A stretch of 64,000 bases of DNA from an uncultured Cytophagales bacterium. Lineage in GTDB: Bacteria; Bacteroidota; Bacteroidia; Cytophagales; Bernardetiaceae. The position numbers and the translations under genes are program-made. Position 1 is the first letter of the stretch. Each line of letters starts with the position of its first letter. The notes under the pieces were generated by a model. It was not told the DNA's origin, ran no database searches, and was given only the letters and a program-made list of their open reading frames with translations. Below, in pieces: positions 16,224-25,202 of this stretch. The stretch is taken from assembly GCA_937136415.1 (NCBI GenBank), contig CAKZOK010000174.1, forward strand, positions 18,966-82,965, given 5' to 3'.

Positions 16224-17228
16224 ATGAAAAAGCTGTTTTTCTACCTCATTATTCTAACTTTCTTTCTGCCTTATTTAAGTACTGCACAAAATTACAATCC
16301 CAGTTCCTATAAATTAGATAGAGTAGAGTTATCGCAAGAAGAACAGAAGCTGTACAATCTAATTATGGAGTATCGAAAACAGAAAGGACTTCCTAGTATT
16401 CCACTTTCCAAATCTCTGACTTATGTTGCGCAAGTTCACGCTTGGGACGTAGCTGTCAATAAACCTAATGCTAATCGTGAGTGCAACATGCACAGTTGGT
16501 CTAGTGCTGGCTCTTGGTCGTCGTGTTGTTATACCAAAGACCACGCACAAGCAAAATGTATGTGGAATAAGCCTAGAGAAATGACTAATTACAAAGGAAA
16601 CGGTTATGAGATTTCTTCTGGAGGAGGAAGCTCTATGACAGCAGAAAGTGCTTTGAAGAGTTGGAAGGGTAGCAAAGGACACAACAATGTCATTATTAAT
16701 AATGATATTTGGAAAAATTCTAACTGGCAAGCTATCGGAATTGGTATGTATGAAGGCTATGCGATGGTATGGTTTGGAAAAAGCAAAGATGAGCAAAAAA
16801 CAAGTATGGGTTTTGGTTCGTCTTCAAATACAGATAATGTCGCAGGAAAAGAAATGCAAAAGGGAAATTCTATGACTACAAATCAGCGCATTTATTCTCC
16901 CAACAAACAACATTATTTGGTTATGCAGTCTGATGGAAATTTAGTAGTTTACACAAAAAATGACCATCCAATTTGGGCAACAGATACCTATGGAAAAGGA
17001 AATGGTTGTAGATTGGATATGCAAACTGATGGACATTTGGTAATTTATAATGCTAATAATCGTGCTATTTGGGCATCTGGAACACATAGCTCTCGTAATG
17101 CAAAGTACGCACAGAAAGAATGGAAACCTATCAAAATGGTATTTACAAATGGTGGTTTTGTAACCCTTATTAGTGCAACTGGAAAAATAGTCTGGACAAG
17201 CAAAAATAGCAAAGGCGAACGTCTTTAA
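16224..17228 (+). CDS. secreted CAP-domain protein with C-terminal B-lectin domain
   Basis: A 334-residue exported protein. The signal peptide (MKKLFFYLIILTFFLPYLST) ends near AQ22. Residues about 35-190 are a CAP/SCP domain: LYNLIMEYRKQKGLPSIP, VAQVHAWDVAV with a conserved His, the SWKGSKGHNNVI segment and AIGIGMYEGYAMVWFG. Residues about 215-334 are a bulb-type mannose-binding lectin domain: QSDGNLVVY fits QxDxNxVxY exactly, QTDGHLVIY has Asn to His, and a third strand set (FVTLISATGKIVWTS) is degenerate. Four Cys cluster in the CAP part (CNM...SCCY...KCM). It probably acts outside the cell on glycans or surfaces. The combination is unusual. Confidence 0.88.
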   Translation: MKKLFFYLIILTFFLPYLSTAQNYNPSSYKLDRVELSQEEQKLYNLIMEYRKQKGLPSIPLSKSLTYVAQVHAWDVAVNKPNANRECNMHSWSSAGSWSSCCYTKDHAQAKCMWNKPREMTNYKGNGYEISSGGGSSMTAESALKSWKGSKGHNNVIINNDIWKNSNWQAIGIGMYEGYAMVWFGKSKDEQKTSMGFGSSSNTDNVAGKEMQKGNSMTTNQRIYSPNKQHYLVMQSDGNLVVYTKNDHPIWATDTYGKGNGCRLDMQTDGHLVIYNANNRAIWASGTHSSRNAKYAQKEWKPIKMVFTNGGFVTLISATGKIVWTSKNSKGERL

Positions 17229-17256
17229 AATTAAATTAGTCTTTTTCTAAAATTTA

Positions 17257-17300
17257 AAAGCTCATTTATTCTAAAGAAATAAGTGAGCTTTACTTTTTTT
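17257..17300 (+). terminator. terminator of the CAP/lectin gene
   Basis: AAAGCTCATTTAT and ATAAGTGAGCTTT pair (one G-U) around a short loop, followed by TACTTTTTTT. Confidence 0.75.
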
Positions 17301-17337
17301 GTAAAAAAATTTATATCTACTTACCTAAAAATACAAA

Positions 17338-17763
17338 ATGACACAAATTTCAATTAGCACAGGAATCGGAATAAGTATTTTTTATACATTTTTTTTAGGA
17401 GGTATCTTCGTTTTATTTCTTTTTCTCCCAAAAAGTGAGGCTACAAATAAATATTTTTATTTTGTAATGATTACAATTCCATTAATGTTATTTGGAATTT
17501 ATTATTTTCTTTTATTTTGGACAACCTTCAAAACAGATAACCAAAAACTAATCATAGAACAAAAAGCCCTTTTCAAAAATGAAACAAAAGAGTTTGAAAA
17601 TATAGAAAAGATAACTTTTTATCATCGCAAAGGAAATTATGCCCTACAAATTGAATCTAAAAACAGAGAAAAGCCCACTCAATATTTTGGCTTTTCGAAG
17701 AGTAATAAAAAAGAAGTTCAGATTTTTTTAGAAAAAACTAATTTTGAGATTGAGTATAGGTAG
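17338..17763 (+). CDS. two-span membrane protein with PH-like C-terminal domain
   Basis: A 141-residue protein with two hydrophobic segments (about residues 7-30 and 38-62). A basic/beta-rich domain follows (DNQKLIIEQKALFKNETKEF, ENIEKITFYHRKGNYALQI), reminiscent of bacterial PH-like domains of small membrane proteins. The homology is uncertain. Single gene, no partner seen; convergent with the helicase gene downstream. Confidence 0.7.
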   Translation: MTQISISTGIGISIFYTFFLGGIFVLFLFLPKSEATNKYFYFVMITIPLMLFGIYYFLLFWTTFKTDNQKLIIEQKALFKNETKEFENIEKITFYHRKGNYALQIESKNREKPTQYFGFSKSNKKEVQIFLEKTNFEIEYR

Positions 17764-17809
17764 GTTTAATTATCATTGCAATAACACATCAATAATCTAT
17801 AAAAATTTC

Positions 17810-19123
17810 CTACTTCTTTTTAGGCTTTCTCTTCGAAGTGCTTCTATTTTTCTTCTTCCCTGCATCTTTCGGATTTAGAAAGCGTTTTTTGTGATGAAAA
17901 GCTCCTTTGTAGGTTGGGTCTTCTCGCTGTTTGATAAAATCTAGTGCTTTTATTAGTTTTTGATTTTCTTCAAAAGGCGTTTGAGTAATTTCTACTTCGG
18001 TCGGGATTCTTTCCTTTGGAATTTCTTTTCCAATTAACTTTTCTATTTTTTTGATATGATGAGCATCTAAAACATTTGCAAAAGTAATCGCAATTCCTTC
18101 TTTTTCTGCTCTTCCTGTGCGCCCAATTCTGTGTACATAATCATCGTATTGCTTCGGAACTTCAAAATTAATAACGTGGCTCACATCACTCACATCTAAG
18201 CCTCGTGCTGCTACATCAGTGGCTACCAAAATACGAATATCTCCCTTTTTAAAATCATCAAAAGAATTACTACGTGTGTTTTGGTCTTTGTTGCTATGAA
18301 TCACTCTTACACTATCATCAACTTTTCTGCCCAAAAATTTATAGACATTATTGGCTACCTCTTTCGTTCTTGTAAAGACAATTACTTTATTAAAAATTTC
18401 TTTTTCTTGAAGTAAAAAATCTAACAGATTTATCTTAGTTCTGAAATTTGGGACTTCATAATATTTTTGCTCTACCGTTTCGGCAGTAACAGCAACAGGC
18501 GAAATATTTATTTCTTCTGGAAACTCCAAAAAATCGTGTGTCAGTTTTACTACTTTCTCTGGCATAGTTGCCGAAAAGAGTGCATTTTGTCGTTTTTTGG
18601 TAGGTATAATTTCAAGTAATCGGTTGATTTGTGGCATAAAACCCATATCCAAAATACGGTCTGCCTCGTCCATTATCATTGTCTTGATTTGGCGTAAATT
18701 CAATTCATTTCGATTATAAATATCCAACAACCTTCCTGGAGTTGCGATAATCAAATCCATTCCTTCACGCACTTGTTCGAGTTGCCTTTTTATGCTTCCA
18801 CTTCCACCATACAAAGCCACAGCCCGTAAATCGGTATATTTACTAAGCATTTCGAAATGCTCATAAATCTGAATTGCAAGTTCACGAGTAGGCGCAAGAA
18901 TCAGCGCACGAGGATTTTCACCCTGTGCATATTTTAGCTTCATCAAAAGTGGCAACATAAAAGCAGCCGTTTTTCCTGTTCCTGTTTGTGCCACACCAAT
19001 TACATCGTGTCCTGCCGAAAGCAAAGGAATTGCCTGTTCTTGAATCGGACTAGGTTTTTCATATCCAGCCTCTTCAATGGCATTTAATAATTGACGGTTT
19101 AATTTAAAATCTTCGAATTGCAT
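17810..19123 (-). CDS. DEAD-box ATP-dependent RNA helicase (RhlE-like)
   Basis: A 437-residue helicase with all motifs: Q motif (GYEKPSPIQEQAIP), Walker A AQTGTGKT (about residue 45), PTRELA, TPGRLLD, DEAD within MIMDEADRILDMGF, SAT, VATDVAARGLDV, and HRIGRTGR. The last 30 residues are strongly basic (KKNRSTSKRKPKKK), as in RhlE-type proteins that bind RNA broadly. Likely roles are ribosome assembly or RNA turnover at low temperature; the exact subfamily (rhlE, cshA-like) cannot be fixed. Monocistronic. Confidence 0.95.
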   Translation of the reverse strand: MQFEDFKLNRQLLNAIEEAGYEKPSPIQEQAIPLLSAGHDVIGVAQTGTGKTAAFMLPLLMKLKYAQGENPRALILAPTRELAIQIYEHFEMLSKYTDLRAVALYGGSGSIKRQLEQVREGMDLIIATPGRLLDIYNRNELNLRQIKTMIMDEADRILDMGFMPQINRLLEIIPTKKRQNALFSATMPEKVVKLTHDFLEFPEEINISPVAVTAETVEQKYYEVPNFRTKINLLDFLLQEKEIFNKVIVFTRTKEVANNVYKFLGRKVDDSVRVIHSNKDQNTRSNSFDDFKKGDIRILVATDVAARGLDVSDVSHVINFEVPKQYDDYVHRIGRTGRAEKEGIAITFANVLDAHHIKKIEKLIGKEIPKERIPTEVEITQTPFEENQKLIKALDFIKQREDPTYKGAFHHKKRFLNPKDAGKKKNRSTSKRKPKKK

Positions 19124-19238
19124 AATTTATTCAGTTAATTCCTATTTACTAGGAAAAGGCAAGCCATTTTCCCTACAAATACATGTATTTTTTTATTTTC
19201 ACTTCCTCTTCTCTCGCCCCAAATCCCTCCCTTCACAT

Positions 19239-20540
19239 TCAACTAAACATCGGATTGGATTCCCAAAATCTGTAATTACTGGTGTCTTCAAAAATTTTAG
19301 TGAGTATTTTTTTATCTATTTCTGTAAATTCTACATCTCTACGCACCATCATTCGTTCGGCTGTTTTGAAAAGTGCATCAATATGCGTACTCACAAATTT
19401 GGTTTGATGATTGCCATTGCCCCACGAAAAAGAAGGAATAAATTTTGGTGGAAAACCTTCACCAAAAACATTTGCACCTGTTCCTACTACGGTTGCTGTA
19501 TTAAACATTGTACAAATTCCAGATTTGCTATGGTCGCCCATCAAAAGCCCACAAAATTGCAACTCTGTTTTTTCATAATTTTTTTCTGAATAATTCCAAA
19601 TACGAACAGTTCCATAGTTATTTTTGAGATTCGAACAGTTGGTAGCTGCACCCAAATTGCACCATTCTCCAATTACTGCATTTCCCAAAAATCCATCATG
19701 ACTTTTATTCGAATAACCAAAAAATACGCAGTTGCTGACTTCTCCACCTACTTTACAAAATTTTCCGATGGTGGTATCTCCTCGCATATTTGCACCTGTA
19801 TTAATTACAGAACCTTCGCCAAGCGCAAACGAACCACGGATAATTGCGCCCTCTTCGATACTTGCATTTTTTCCGATATAAATTGAGCCTTTTTCTGCAT
19901 TCAGAATGGCAGCTTTTATGGTAGCTCCTTCTTCAATAAAAATTCGTTCTTGATTATATAAAATGGTATTTTTGTCTGTAACAATTTGGCTTTTGCGCCC
20001 TGTTGTAATCAAATCAAAATCCTTTTCAATTTCTTGTTTGTTGGCACGGAAAATATCCCATGTTCTTTCTAAAAACTGAATATTTATTTTTTCTGTCTTT
20101 TGTTTGGCAGCTTTCAAAGCAAAATCATAAAACTTGTCTATACTTTCGAATTGCTGCTTTGTTTTGAAGGCAATAAGTTCGCTTCCTTGTTTTGTATCCG
20201 AAAAAAATGCAGTTTCTGATGGCAGTGATTCCAGTTTTTTATAAAATTCTGTATTTGGAAGAATTGCTCCATTTATATATAAATTTTCTGTTTCATTATT
20301 ATTGATAAGAAAATGAATCGGAAATTTTTCTTGTAAATAATCTTGTGTCAGAAATGAAAAAGTATAATTTTGATTTTCAGAATTATTATTTTCTGTATTT
20401 TTTAAATACTGATTAAAATACGTTTCAAATTTTTCTTTAATGGTCAGAATCCCAACACGCAAATCTGCGATAGGGCGAGTAAAAGTGAAGGGCAAAAGAT
20501 GAGTGCGAAGAGAAGGAGAATCAAAAAAAATGGTATTCAT
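19239..20540 (-). CDS. GlmU-like putative sugar nucleotidyltransferase
   Basis: A 433-residue protein of the Bacteroidota-specific alternative GlmU family. The N-terminus (FFDSPSLRTHLLPFTFTRPI, then ADLRVGILTIKEKFE) is the family hallmark, and the canonical LAAGxGTRM pyrophosphorylase loop is absent. From about residue 190 hexapeptide repeats form a left-handed beta helix (GKNASIEEGAIIRGSFALGE, GANMRGDTTIGKFCKVGGEV), as in acetyltransferases. It presumably takes part in UDP-GlcNAc or related sugar activation; activity is inferred. TAACTTTG at 20582-20589 (minus) is a likely -7 box. Confidence 0.9.
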   Translation of the reverse strand: MNTIFFDSPSLRTHLLPFTFTRPIADLRVGILTIKEKFETYFNQYLKNTENNNSENQNYTFSFLTQDYLQEKFPIHFLINNNETENLYINGAILPNTEFYKKLESLPSETAFFSDTKQGSELIAFKTKQQFESIDKFYDFALKAAKQKTEKINIQFLERTWDIFRANKQEIEKDFDLITTGRKSQIVTDKNTILYNQERIFIEEGATIKAAILNAEKGSIYIGKNASIEEGAIIRGSFALGEGSVINTGANMRGDTTIGKFCKVGGEVSNCVFFGYSNKSHDGFLGNAVIGEWCNLGAATNCSNLKNNYGTVRIWNYSEKNYEKTELQFCGLLMGDHSKSGICTMFNTATVVGTGANVFGEGFPPKFIPSFSWGNGNHQTKFVSTHIDALFKTAERMMVRRDVEFTEIDKKILTKIFEDTSNYRFWESNPMFS

Positions 20541-20581
20541 AGCAAAAATATAACAGAAAAAATAAATTGGTTTTAATCTTA

Positions 20582-20589
20582 CAAAGTTA
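20582..20589 (-). promoter_or_regulatory. candidate -7 element of the GlmU-like gene
   Basis: Minus-strand TAACTTTG fits TAnnTTTG, 41 nt upstream of the start. It lies between the two minus-strand genes, so the GlmU-like gene probably has its own promoter. The -33 box is unclear. Confidence 0.4.
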
Positions 20590-20621
20590 CTAAAAGTCTG
20601 TTATAAGTTTGCTTTATTTTA

Positions 20622-21071
20622 TTAGTTATCTAGCAAATCAGAAGAAGACGAAAAAGAAATATTGTTTTCTTTCATTTTTTGATGCAGCCATTCTGTCGCT
20701 TCTTTTTCACTTTTAAATACTTTGTATTCATTAAGAGGAGGTTGTATTAAAAATATTCCTTGTAAGATTACTTTATATAAAACACTAGACGCTATAAAAG
20801 CCATTGCTTTGCAATTAATTATTTTTTCTTTATTTTCCTTCATCCAATTTCCTATTTTAATTCTATGTTCAGCCTTCAGAATTATCATTTTTTTTGGTGT
20901 TTCTGACATTATAACAAATGAGTCAGAGTGTAAATGTAGCTTATCGAGGTACTCCAAATATGAATCTACTTGTTGGGAAGTAGGCTGAATCGAACTAGAA
21001 GCCATACGAACAAAAGGAAATTTGCTCACATCAACCTGAAAAGTATCACTCTCATAATTTTCTAATTCCAT
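20622..21071 (-). CDS. STAS/SpoIIAA-like hypothetical protein
   Basis: A 149-residue soluble protein. The pattern FPFVRMASSSIQPTSQQVDS, then DSFVIMSETPKKMIILKAEH, a helix (IKIGNWMKENKEKII), CKAMAFIASSVLYKVILQGI and a last strand/helix (EYKVFKSEKEATEWLHQKM) resembles the alternating strand-helix fold of STAS-like proteins of this size. The assignment is by pattern only; no phospho-acceptor Ser motif is obvious. Single gene, 81 nt upstream of the GlmU-like gene. Confidence 0.65.
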   Translation of the reverse strand: MELENYESDTFQVDVSKFPFVRMASSSIQPTSQQVDSYLEYLDKLHLHSDSFVIMSETPKKMIILKAEHRIKIGNWMKENKEKIINCKAMAFIASSVLYKVILQGIFLIQPPLNEYKVFKSEKEATEWLHQKMKENNISFSSSSDLLDN

Positions 21072-21142
21072 GGTGTAAGTAAGTTTTATATTGAAAAATA
21101 AAATGTATTATATCCTACAATTTTTAATTATCAATATTTTAG

Positions 21143-21320
21143 GTCGCTCATAAGGACATGAACAACAGTAGTTTTTTTAATTTACAATTAAAAATAATAT
21201 ATTTTATTGTAATTAGTAAGTCAATTTTTAGAATAAAAATTAACTTTACAGTTGCTTGTATCCTCATGAGCAACTTATAAAATACAATAGCTTGACAGAC
21301 GTGATGTCCCCACAGGCAAC
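21143..21320. repeat. degenerate palindromic repeat family D, three copies
   Basis: In the 409-nt gap, GTCGCTCATAAGGACATG... (21143-21166), the inverted GTTGCTTGTATCCTCATG... (21251-21274) and the inverted copy at 21298-21320 (reads GTTGCCTGTGGGGACATCAC on the minus strand) align as GTTGCnnnTGnGGAnA. The first two form an inverted repeat matching at about 18 of 24 positions. No coding sequence is seen in the gap. Confidence 0.55.
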
Positions 21321-21480
21321 AAGATTAATACATAAAAAAAATAGGGTACATAAAATGGGTATTGATTATACAAAATTACCTATTCCCAAATTGTGATAAT
21401 TTTTAGAGCATGTTTAAAAAAATTTCTTAACCTTTTTCAGCTTTATTTTTACTAAAATCTTTATTTATTTAAGATAAGCA

Positions 21481-22233
21481 TTATTTCCTAAAATCCAATA
21501 CCCAAGCAGCAGGAATATAATTTTGGACAATAAAACTACAAAGATTTGTCCAATTTGAGGCATTAATGGTAATCCAAGCATCACATGAGGCAACCACATA
21601 ATTTTCATTTTGACTCAATGCTACAATAGATTTATCAGCTTGTTTTTCTAACAAAACTTCCCAATTCCATTTTTTTTCTTCTGCCAAATCTTCTATTATT
21701 TTTTTGAGTCGTCCACTATTTGAGATAGGAGAATCTAGTACCCAAATCGTTTTTTTTATTTCTAATTCTTCAATTACTTTTCCGATAAGTTTTAGGGCAG
21801 GAACTGTTTCTTCTACCTTCCGATACGTAGAATGAATACTAGCAATATCACGCATACAGCCATCTAAACCAATAAAAAGAGGCGCATTTGAGAGAGCGCA
21901 CTCCGTTGTGATGAGCAAATTATAACCATCAATAACCAAAATAGGGTCAGAAGTATGATGTATAAAATTAGAAATAGAAGCAATTTCTATTTCATTTTTT
22001 TTTCTTATTTCTAAACTTTGTTTTTCTGCGCTGGCTGCATTTATGGCTTTTCTTTGCCTGTCTGTAAGCGAAAATTTATCACCAACCAGTTTTAAAGATG
22101 ATTTTTGTGCATATCCATTTGATAAGAGCCACGACAAATCAAAAACGGCTTGTTGTAGATTTTCAATATTTTTATCTGTAAAAGCAGCATAGTCTTTTGG
22201 ATTTGCGCCTCTGTGTTTTTGGGAGTTGGGCAT
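21481..22233 (-). CDS. DUF434 domain protein
   Basis: A 250-residue cytoplasmic protein of the DUF434 family. The N-terminal domain covers about residues 1-70 (KHRGANPKDYAAFTDKNIEN, LLSNGYAQKSSLKLVGDKFS, LTDRQRKAI). A C-terminal domain follows with ILVIDGYNLLITTECALS and GLDGCMRDIASIHSTYRKVE, and conserved Asp residues (WVLDSPISNSGRLK), a nuclease-like pattern resembling the PIN-like DUF5616 part. Biochemical function is unknown. Only 37 nt separate it from the DUF4837 gene downstream, so the two are probably co-transcribed. Confidence 0.9.
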   Translation of the reverse strand: MPNSQKHRGANPKDYAAFTDKNIENLQQAVFDLSWLLSNGYAQKSSLKLVGDKFSLTDRQRKAINAASAEKQSLEIRKKNEIEIASISNFIHHTSDPILVIDGYNLLITTECALSNAPLFIGLDGCMRDIASIHSTYRKVEETVPALKLIGKVIEELEIKKTIWVLDSPISNSGRLKKIIEDLAEEKKWNWEVLLEKQADKSIVALSQNENYVVASCDAWITINASNWTNLCSFIVQNYIPAAWVLDFRK

Positions 22234-22270
22234 TTTGATAAGTATATTTCACTAATAATTAATCACTAAA

Positions 22271-23377
22271 TCAAGGTTCAAAAGTCCATAAAATACTTTC
22301 TACTTCACGCACATAATCACGTTTTTTGGAAGTAGGAGCAAAAATAAATCCTTCTATATAATACAATCTATTTTTCTTTTCATCAACAATCAAATAACCT
22401 AAAAAAGGACCTCCAGAAGTATTTGAGGTCAGTTTCCACAATGCACGAATTTCAATAGCATACTTTCCTTTAAAATTTGTTTCTTTCGAAAAATAAGGTA
22501 TTATGTCTGTTTGGTCGGTCATATATGAGCCTCTATCTGGGTCTTTTAGATATTTTTCGCCCAACTCTCTACGCCATGCCAAAACGCTATCAGCATTTAA
22601 TTGCCCTTGTGAAGTATAAGGTTTGTAAGTTACAATAATATTTCTATCTCGCCCATTGGCATTGTCTATCATGCGCAAAAAAACAAAGCCAGAATCTTGC
22701 TCATTTATGTCTTTTGCCTCTTGATAACCATCAGGAATCCCTATTGAGAAGCCATGTTGTTTTTTATAGCGTTCCATTTTTCCTGTTTGTTTTCCACCTC
22801 TAAAGGCCACCAAATGCGAACGCTGACGCTCTGTTTTATAAAAGATTTCACGTAATTTTTCTTCATTTGCTTTCATGTGCTTGATGAGCTGTTCATCATC
22901 TTTTCCAATCAAATAAACTACTTGTTGGTTTTTGGCATGTTCATTTTGTTTGACAATCAAATATGGAGTTGTGTCTGCTGCTATCCTGTCTAAACTTTGC
23001 TTTGAGAATTTTTTTCTTAAAATATCACTATCAATCGTTTTGCTTTCTAAAGACAAAAGCACAAAAATAGAATGGTATTCTTCCAATAAATCATTTACTT
23101 TTTTGGGCGCAGCATGATAAATTTTGAAAATTGGCTCGGCAGGTTGAGGAAACCCTGGCATCGGTGCCATATAAAGCTCACGAACAGCAGCTCCCAAATC
23201 TCCCTCCCATTTGCTAGAATCCATCTGAAGCAAGATTTCACCACGCCCTCCTTTCGAAGGTGGCAAAAAATCTTTGTATGAAAATGTTTTTTCTATATTT
23301 TTACTATCAGAACAAGAAGAAAAAAATAAAATAAAAAATGCTAAAAAAGAAAATTTGGTTATCGTCTGAATTTTCAT
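22271..23377 (-). CDS. DUF4837 family lipoprotein
   Basis: A 368-residue lipoprotein (signal MKIQTITKFSFLAFFILFF, lipidated Cys22). The mature region shows the DUF4837 pattern: PGFPQPAEPIFKIYHAAPKK, a segment on not blocking a helix (FVLLSLESK), GFSIGIPDGYQ and IPYFSKETNFKGKYAIEIRA. The family is widespread in Bacteroidota, facing the periplasm or surface; its role is not known. It reads with DUF434 in the order DUF4837 then DUF434 on the minus strand (37 nt apart). Confidence 0.9.
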   Translation of the reverse strand: MKIQTITKFSFLAFFILFFSSCSDSKNIEKTFSYKDFLPPSKGGRGEILLQMDSSKWEGDLGAAVRELYMAPMPGFPQPAEPIFKIYHAAPKKVNDLLEEYHSIFVLLSLESKTIDSDILRKKFSKQSLDRIAADTTPYLIVKQNEHAKNQQVVYLIGKDDEQLIKHMKANEEKLREIFYKTERQRSHLVAFRGGKQTGKMERYKKQHGFSIGIPDGYQEAKDINEQDSGFVFLRMIDNANGRDRNIIVTYKPYTSQGQLNADSVLAWRRELGEKYLKDPDRGSYMTDQTDIIPYFSKETNFKGKYAIEIRALWKLTSNTSGGPFLGYLIVDEKKNRLYYIEGFIFAPTSKKRDYVREVESILWTFEP

Positions 23378-23685
23378 TGAATATATGGAATTGATTTTTT
23401 TGACTTTGGATTTTAACTCTTACTTAAAGGAAATGCTAATCTAGCACTAAAGTAACGAAAATATCGTAAGTTTTTGGATAAATTAACAGATTAAGAAAGT
23501 AGAGCTTTTGAGTATTTTTGGGTTTGATGAAAATATAATTAAAAACTTGAGTTAAATAATTCATAATTCTCTAAAAAGAAAATTGAGTTTTCAGATTCGT
23601 AAAATTCATAAAATCTGTATTCTGTAATTTCTATTTCCCTACTTTTACAAAAAAAATAGAGATTAACTGATAACTAAAAAAACTG
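23378..23685. other. divergent intergenic region before bioA
   Basis: 308 nt between divergent genes, AT-rich. The only regulatory-like string is TACTTTTA (23640-23647), one base off the TAnnTTTG box and 39 nt before bioA. No biotin-operator-like dyad, repeat or ORF was recognised. Confidence 0.4.
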
Positions 23686-24954
23686 ATGACTAACAACATT
23701 TGGCACCCCTTCACGCCATTAGCAGAAGGCTACGACCCTTTAGAAATTGTAAAAGCAGATGGGATTTATATTTATACAAAAGATGAGCGCAAAATTCTTG
23801 ATGCTGTTTCTTCGTGGTGGGTAAATATTCACGGACATGCCAACAAAAAAATTGCAGACGCTATTTCAGAGCAAGCACATAGTTTGGAACACGTTATTTT
23901 TGCAGGTTTTACGCATCAACCAGCCGAAAAACTAGCCGAAAGTTTGATTGAACTTTTACCTTCTATGAATAAAGTTTTCTTTTCAGATGATGGCTCAACA
24001 GCTATTGAAGTAGCTTTAAAAATGTGCTTACAACATTTTCACAATAAAAATAAAGATGCAAACAGAACAAAAATAATTGCCATTCAAGGAGCTTATCACG
24101 GAGATACTTTTGGGGCAATGGCAGTTTGTGATAGAACTCCTTTTAATGCTTCTTTCAATTCTTTACTTTTTGATGTAGAATTTATTCCACGTCCGACAGA
24201 AAAAAATTGGCATTCTGTAAAAGAAAAATTTATGCAGATTTTGGAAAGTGAAGAAGTAGCAGCTTTTATTTTCGAACCCATTATACAAGGTGCAGGAGGA
24301 ATGCAAACCTATTCTCCCAAGCATCTGGACGAGCTTATAAAACTAGCTCATAATAAGAATACATTTTGTATTGCTGATGAAATAATGACAGGTTTTGGCA
24401 GAACTGACCATCTTTTTGCCTCCCAATATCTACAAGAAAAACCAGATTTGATTTGTCTTTCCAAGGGAATTACAGGAGGTTTTTTACCTTTGGCTGTTAC
24501 GCTTTGCACAAAAGAAGTTGCAGAGCCTTTTTATGATAACGATATTTTAAAAACTTTTTTTCACGGACATTCATACACAGGAAACCCGATTGCTTGTGCT
24601 GCTGCAAATGCTAGTTTAGAGATTTTGTTGAGCAAAGAGTGTTTTGAAAATAGAAAACGGATTGCAGAAAAACACACTCACTTTGCAAATCAAATAAATT
24701 CTAATAAAGAATTAAAAGACAGAGTTTTAGAAGTTCGAACTTGTGGGACAATTTTCGCTTTAGAACTCAATTCGGAAGAGCAAACTTCATATTTTAATGA
24801 ATGGCGAAAGAATATTTATAATTATTTTTTAAAGAAAAATATTTTACTTCGCCCATTAGGAAACGTTATTTATATGATTCCTCCTTATATTATTACTGAT
24901 AAAGAATTAGACATTGTTTATAATGAAATTCTGACTTTTTTGAAAATAGAATAA
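23686..24954 (+). CDS. bioA: adenosylmethionine-8-amino-7-oxononanoate aminotransferase
   Basis: A 422-residue class III PLP aminotransferase that makes 7,8-diaminopelargonate in biotin synthesis, with SAM as amino donor. The opening NNIWHPFTPLAEGYDPLEIV is a BioA signature. Further motifs are DAVSSWWVNIHGHA, FSDDGSTAIEVALKM, IQGAYHGDTFGAMAV, IFEPIIQGAGGM, FCIADEIMTGFGRT and the PLP lysine Lys260 in CLSKGITGGFLP. Length is typical. No other bio genes are adjacent. A strong terminator follows. Confidence 0.96.
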   Translation: MTNNIWHPFTPLAEGYDPLEIVKADGIYIYTKDERKILDAVSSWWVNIHGHANKKIADAISEQAHSLEHVIFAGFTHQPAEKLAESLIELLPSMNKVFFSDDGSTAIEVALKMCLQHFHNKNKDANRTKIIAIQGAYHGDTFGAMAVCDRTPFNASFNSLLFDVEFIPRPTEKNWHSVKEKFMQILESEEVAAFIFEPIIQGAGGMQTYSPKHLDELIKLAHNKNTFCIADEIMTGFGRTDHLFASQYLQEKPDLICLSKGITGGFLPLAVTLCTKEVAEPFYDNDILKTFFHGHSYTGNPIACAAANASLEILLSKECFENRKRIAEKHTHFANQINSNKELKDRVLEVRTCGTIFALELNSEEQTSYFNEWRKNIYNYFLKKNILLRPLGNVIYMIPPYIITDKELDIVYNEILTFLKIE

Positions 24955-24970
24955 TAATTCAGAATTAAAA

Positions 24971-25003
24971 AAAAAACATCGGTAAAAAATTACCGATGTT
25001 TTT
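24971..25003 (+). terminator. bioA terminator
   Basis: AAAACATCGGTAA, A-rich loop, TTACCGATGTTTTT: a perfect stem with T run just after the stop. Confidence 0.9.
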
Positions 25004-25202
25004 GAATCACCAAATTTACCTATCACTAACTTAAAAAATAAGCAGTTTCTTAAATATTCTATCAAAAGAATACATTCTAAAATTACTCTTTATAGTTAGT
25101 AGGTATGCAAAATTAAGTATTTTTCAACTCAACTATGCAGTACTACTACTATTTATTGAAGATTTTTGTTTTAATTTTTACTAAAATGAAGAAATTAAAT
25201 TT

